64,000 nt of DNA from NCBI RefSeq assembly GCF_000412675.1, contig NC_021505.1, forward strand, positions 552,501 to 616,500. Direction: 5' to 3'. The DNA comes from Pseudomonas putida NBRC 14164. Lineage in GTDB: Bacteria; Pseudomonadota; Gammaproteobacteria; Pseudomonadales; Pseudomonadaceae. The notes beneath the pieces are model-generated. The model saw nothing but the letters and a program-made list of their open reading frames with translations, was not told where the DNA came from and searched no databases. A program made the translations under genes and the position numbers. Position 1 is the first letter of the stretch; each line of letters begins with the position of its first letter. Of the stretch, positions 61,204 through 64,000 are shown piece by piece.

Positions 61204-62013
61204 ATGAGCGATCATTTCGCCACCAACCTCAAACTGGCCTGCAGCCACTACCGCTCTATCTCCGAAGTTTGCCGGCAGCTCTCTATCAACCGCGCGCAGT
61301 TCAACAAGTACCTGAGCGGTCAAAGCCGTCCGACGGCTTTCAACCTCAAGCGCATTGGCGATTTCTTCGGGGTCGAGGATTACGAACTGAACCTGCCGGC
61401 CGAGCAGTTCGCCCGGCTGATCGGCGCACGGGTGTCCACCTTGGCCGAGCAGCCCAGCGACCCGATCAGCGAACTGTTCCGCCCGCTGCATGATCATGCG
61501 GGCAACCTGTCGCGTTATTGCGGTTATTACTTCGAGTATTCCAACTGCATGTCGGTGCCGGGCACGATCCTGGTGTCGCTGGTGCACCTGTGGGAAGAGC
61601 GCGGCCGTTTCCTGTTCGAGCGCCAGGAGCGCCAGGAGCGTTCCAGTGCCACTGACCAGCATGCCGAGGTGCGCTGCCGCTACCTGGGCGCGGCGTTTCA
61701 GCTGCAGGACCGGGTGTTCCTCATCGACTACGAGTCGCTCACCTTCAACGAAATGAGCCAGACCATTCTCATCCCCAGCTTCAAAAGCCGCATCACCCGC
61801 CTGAACGGCCTCAAGGCCGGGGTTTCCAGCGGCGACCGTCGCAACCCGGCCTGCACCCGCGTGGTGTGGGAGTACCTGGGCGAGGAGATCAATCGCATCA
61901 ATGCCTATCGCCAGGTAAAACTGTACCGGCCGGATGACCCACGTATAGATGATGATGTGCGTGAGCGGTTGAGTGTGGGGCCGTTGCGCAACAGTTTGTT
62001 CGAGATCGAGTAG
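61204..62013 (+). CDS. XRE-family transcriptional regulator
   Basis: A 269-residue protein with an N-terminal helix-turn-helix (about 17-56, ISEVCRQLSINRAQFNKYLSGQSRP) and a large C-terminal domain with no motif I recognise, presumably for effector binding. It is divergent from the symporter, 178 nt apart, and may control it. Confidence 0.85.
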   Translation: MSDHFATNLKLACSHYRSISEVCRQLSINRAQFNKYLSGQSRPTAFNLKRIGDFFGVEDYELNLPAEQFARLIGARVSTLAEQPSDPISELFRPLHDHAGNLSRYCGYYFEYSNCMSVPGTILVSLVHLWEERGRFLFERQERQERSSATDQHAEVRCRYLGAAFQLQDRVFLIDYESLTFNEMSQTILIPSFKSRITRLNGLKAGVSSGDRRNPACTRVVWEYLGEEINRINAYRQVKLYRPDDPRIDDDVRERLSVGPLRNSLFEIE

Positions 62014-62024
62014 TGCTCAACAAG

Positions 62025-62870
62025 TCAGGCGTCTTCGAGGATGAATCCCGCCACGGCGCTGGCAACCTGATCCGCAATCGCTGGCGTACTGCGTAAGTGG
62101 GAAGCGATGCCATGGTCGCAGTCGGTAAGAAACAGGCATTGCAAACGCGCTGCTGGAACTGATTGCATCAGGGCCTGGGTAACTTCTTCAGGAATCGGGC
62201 TGTAGCGCTCGGCACCGGCCAGCCACAGGCTACCTGCACTGGTCCCTGGGCCTTTGCCGAATCGTTGTGAGTTGAGCCCGTCATACTCGCCAATCACCAT
62301 CAGCACTCTGCCTTGGAACTGCTTGAGGAAGGCGTAGCTGTCGCTGTCCAGAAAGCCGTAGGGTTTGCTGATGGCTGTGGTGAATGCCGGGCCAAACGGC
62401 GCCCGGAGGGCATCATCTGGATAAACCGCTGGGCAGATCAACACGATCCTGTCCACTTGCGGCAACCGTGCTGCAAGTTTCAGCGTGATTGCCGCGCCCA
62501 GGCTGTGGCCGATCAGTGTTCGGCATCGAGGTGCGATATGCGTATGAAACCGCTGTGCCTCTTTGAGGTTGGTAGCCAGTGACGGTGCCACTGCGCCTGG
62601 CTCGCTGGCGAGGCTGTGACCAGAAAGATTGCCGGTGAGCGACCCGATGCCAGCGGCTTGCAAGCGATAGAGCAGTGGGTTGAGCCGGGTAAAGTCCGAG
62701 CGCGCGCCACCCAGCACCAATGCCGGCGCTGCGCGCTCGGTATCAGGTACCAGCAACCGGGCCTGTTGCTGGTAGTTCCCAAACGCTTCGTTGATAAACA
62801 GTTCTTTGCCCGGGGCGGGTTCGTCAAATTGCCATTTCAGACGCTGAGAAGATCCCTTTTGCAAGTGCAT
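62025..62870 (-). CDS. Alpha/beta hydrolase
   Basis: A 281-residue serine hydrolase. The probable triad is S123 in the nucleophile elbow GHSLGA, D197 in GEYD and H253 in CDHG. No signal peptide is seen. AGAGGG precedes the ATG at 62870, 8 nt after the permease stop, so it is the third gene of the oxygenase-permease operon. The substrate is unknown; ester or thioester hydrolysis of the operon's product would fit. Confidence 0.85.
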   Translation of the reverse strand: MHLQKGSSQRLKWQFDEPAPGKELFINEAFGNYQQQARLLVPDTERAAPALVLGGARSDFTRLNPLLYRLQAAGIGSLTGNLSGHSLASEPGAVAPSLATNLKEAQRFHTHIAPRCRTLIGHSLGAAITLKLAARLPQVDRIVLICPAVYPDDALRAPFGPAFTTAISKPYGFLDSDSYAFLKQFQGRVLMVIGEYDGLNSQRFGKGPGTSAGSLWLAGAERYSPIPEEVTQALMQSVPAARLQCLFLTDCDHGIASHLRSTPAIADQVASAVAGFILEDA

Positions 62871-62878
62871 GGCGCCCT

Positions 62879-63670
62879 CTAGAAAAACTGATCGAGCCAC
62901 TCGCCGAGTGGATTGCCCGTGTCGAGCAGTAGTTTGAATGCCATGATGATGCAGACACTGACCAGCAGCGGCTTTATGAGGCGAGAGCCGAAACGAACTG
63001 CGCAGCGCGCACCTAATTGTGCGCCCAGAAAGGCGGCAATCGCCATTGCCAGCGCCAGCGGCCAGATGATCGCTCCGCTGAGTAAAAATACTGACAACGC
63101 GCCCAGGTTGCAGGCTGCGTTCAAAAGCTTGCTGGTGCACACGGCTTGTATCAGCTGTTGGCCTAGTAGCACTACGCAGGCCAGCATGAAGAACGAGCCG
63201 ACGCCAGGGCCGAAGATACCATCATAAAACCCAATGATTGGCGCAACCGTTACGCAGAACAGGCTACTCGATAACTTCGCCTTACGCGTTTGCTCATTCG
63301 GCTTTGGACTAAAGGCAAAGTAGATTGCTATCAGGATCAGCAAGGGTGGGACACATGCCTGCAAAAAGCTTTTGGGCACGTAGGTTATGGACAAGGCCCC
63401 CAAGGCCCCTCCAATAAACGACATCACCGCCATTGGGCTGCCTCGCCTCCAGTCGATCATGCCTTTTCGGGCGAAAGCGCATGTAGCCGAAACGGTAGCC
63501 GAAGCGGCTTGGACTTTATTCGTGGCAATTGCTGCCAAGGGCTCTATACCGGCGATAAATAGCACCGGGAGCGTGATCAAGCCTCCGCCTCCGGCGATCG
63601 CATCGAAAAAGCCGGCCATGAGTGCAACGAGCGCGAGTATCAGAACAAGCGTCAAATCGAATTCGATCAT
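62879..63670 (-). CDS. TauE/SafE-family membrane permease (second copy)
   Basis: A 263-residue inner-membrane protein with about eight hydrophobic segments. It shares the family motifs FFDAIAGGGGL and GFYDGIFGPGVGS with the permease at 47542-48327 but is clearly divergent overall. It follows an oxygenase gene by 15 nt. Substrate unknown. Confidence 0.87.
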   Translation of the reverse strand: MIEFDLTLVLILALVALMAGFFDAIAGGGGLITLPVLFIAGIEPLAAIATNKVQAASATVSATCAFARKGMIDWRRGSPMAVMSFIGGALGALSITYVPKSFLQACVPPLLILIAIYFAFSPKPNEQTRKAKLSSSLFCVTVAPIIGFYDGIFGPGVGSFFMLACVVLLGQQLIQAVCTSKLLNAACNLGALSVFLLSGAIIWPLALAMAIAAFLGAQLGARCAVRFGSRLIKPLLVSVCIIMAFKLLLDTGNPLGEWLDQFF

Positions 63671-63685
63671 CGTTTTTCTCAGTGA

Positions 63686-64000
63686 TTAACCACGAACCAG
63701 AAGGGGGTCTTCAACGAGAACCAGCGGTTCTGCTAAGGGGGAGTATCCGAATTGACGGATGAGCAGGCGCCGGTTGTCCTGGACCCTGTCGCGACCGTGC
63801 AAGGCTCGGCTGTTGTTGACCAACAATGCGCTATCAGGCTGGAGGACGAACGCCAGCGGTTGTGCGTTATCGAGCTTTTTTTGAAATGTAGTGAAAGCAC
63901 GCGCGGCGGCGCTGCAAGCACGATCACTCAGGCGGAAGCGGTAACTGTTGTAACGAATTGAGAAACCACCATTGGGCTCGAACTGAAGTATTGAAACTTC
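63686..64000 (-). CDS. 2-oxoglutarate/Fe(II)-dependent oxygenase, C-terminal part (gene runs off the window)
   Basis: The minus strand is open from the window edge to a TAA at 63686-63688, giving 104 residues. They include NNSRALHGRDRV and RRLLIRQFGY: a distal iron-binding His and, 14 residues later, an Arg suited to bind 2-oxoglutarate, as in TauD/TfdA-type enzymes. The catalytic HxD/E is outside the window. It heads the operon with the TauE/SafE permease and the alpha/beta hydrolase. Confidence 0.78.
   Translation of the reverse strand, partial: EVSILQFEPNGGFSIRYNSYRFRLSDRACSAAARAFTTFQKKLDNAQPLAFVLQPDSALLVNNSRALHGRDRVQDNRRLLIRQFGYSPLAEPLVLVEDPLLVRG

Overview
The window is chromosomal DNA from a fluorescent Pseudomonas, most likely of the P. 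putida group. The evidence is Pseudomonas-type gene order (23S-5S / birA-coaX / tRNAs-tuf-secE-nusG / rpl-rpo superoperon / katA-bfr-uvrA-ssb / fdoGHI-selABC), P. putida-style REP palindromes, and a GC-rich codon pattern. This assignment is inference from gene order and protein recognition; no database search was possible.

Layout. (1) 1-2720: 3' part of a 23S rRNA gene, then 5S rRNA and a terminator. (2) 2990-5121: birA, coaX and a small SPOR-like membrane protein. (3) 5274-37250: one nearly continuous co-oriented block for the translation and transcription machinery: tRNA-Tyr-Gly-Thr-tuf, tRNA-Trp-secE-nusG, rplKAJL-rpoBC, rpsLG-fusA-tuf, the S10, spc and alpha operons, ending in a strong terminator after rplQ. 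Hairpins immediately followed by sigma-70 promoters (often TTGAyx with 16-17 bp to TAGAAT-like) cut this block into sub-operons. (4) 37422-44478: katA, a ferritin annotated in this family as bacterioferritin, uvrA (minus strand), a YajR-like MFS transporter and ssb. (5) 44680-49113: a MocR-type regulator divergent from a small operon of a 2-oxoglutarate/Fe(II) oxygenase, a TauE/SafE permease and a YdfG-like dehydrogenase. (6) 49242-58414: a compact selenocysteine island holding a Sec-containing formate dehydrogenase (fdoGHI), fdhE, selA, selB and the tRNA-Sec gene. (7) 58521-64000: asparaginase, an alanine/glycine:cation symporter with a divergent XRE regulator, and a minus-strand operon (2OG oxygenase cut by the window end, a second TauE/SafE permease, alpha/beta hydrolase).

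How it fits together. Most of the window is conserved housekeeping. The least explained material is the pair of oxygenase + TauE/SafE cassettes, 16 kb apart and with different third genes. They look like routes in which a small molecule, plausibly a free amino acid, is hydroxylated and the product exported or further oxidised. The first cassette has its own MocR regulator and a set of repeated candidate operators. Nothing in the window looks like a prophage, insertion sequence, integron or CRISPR array.
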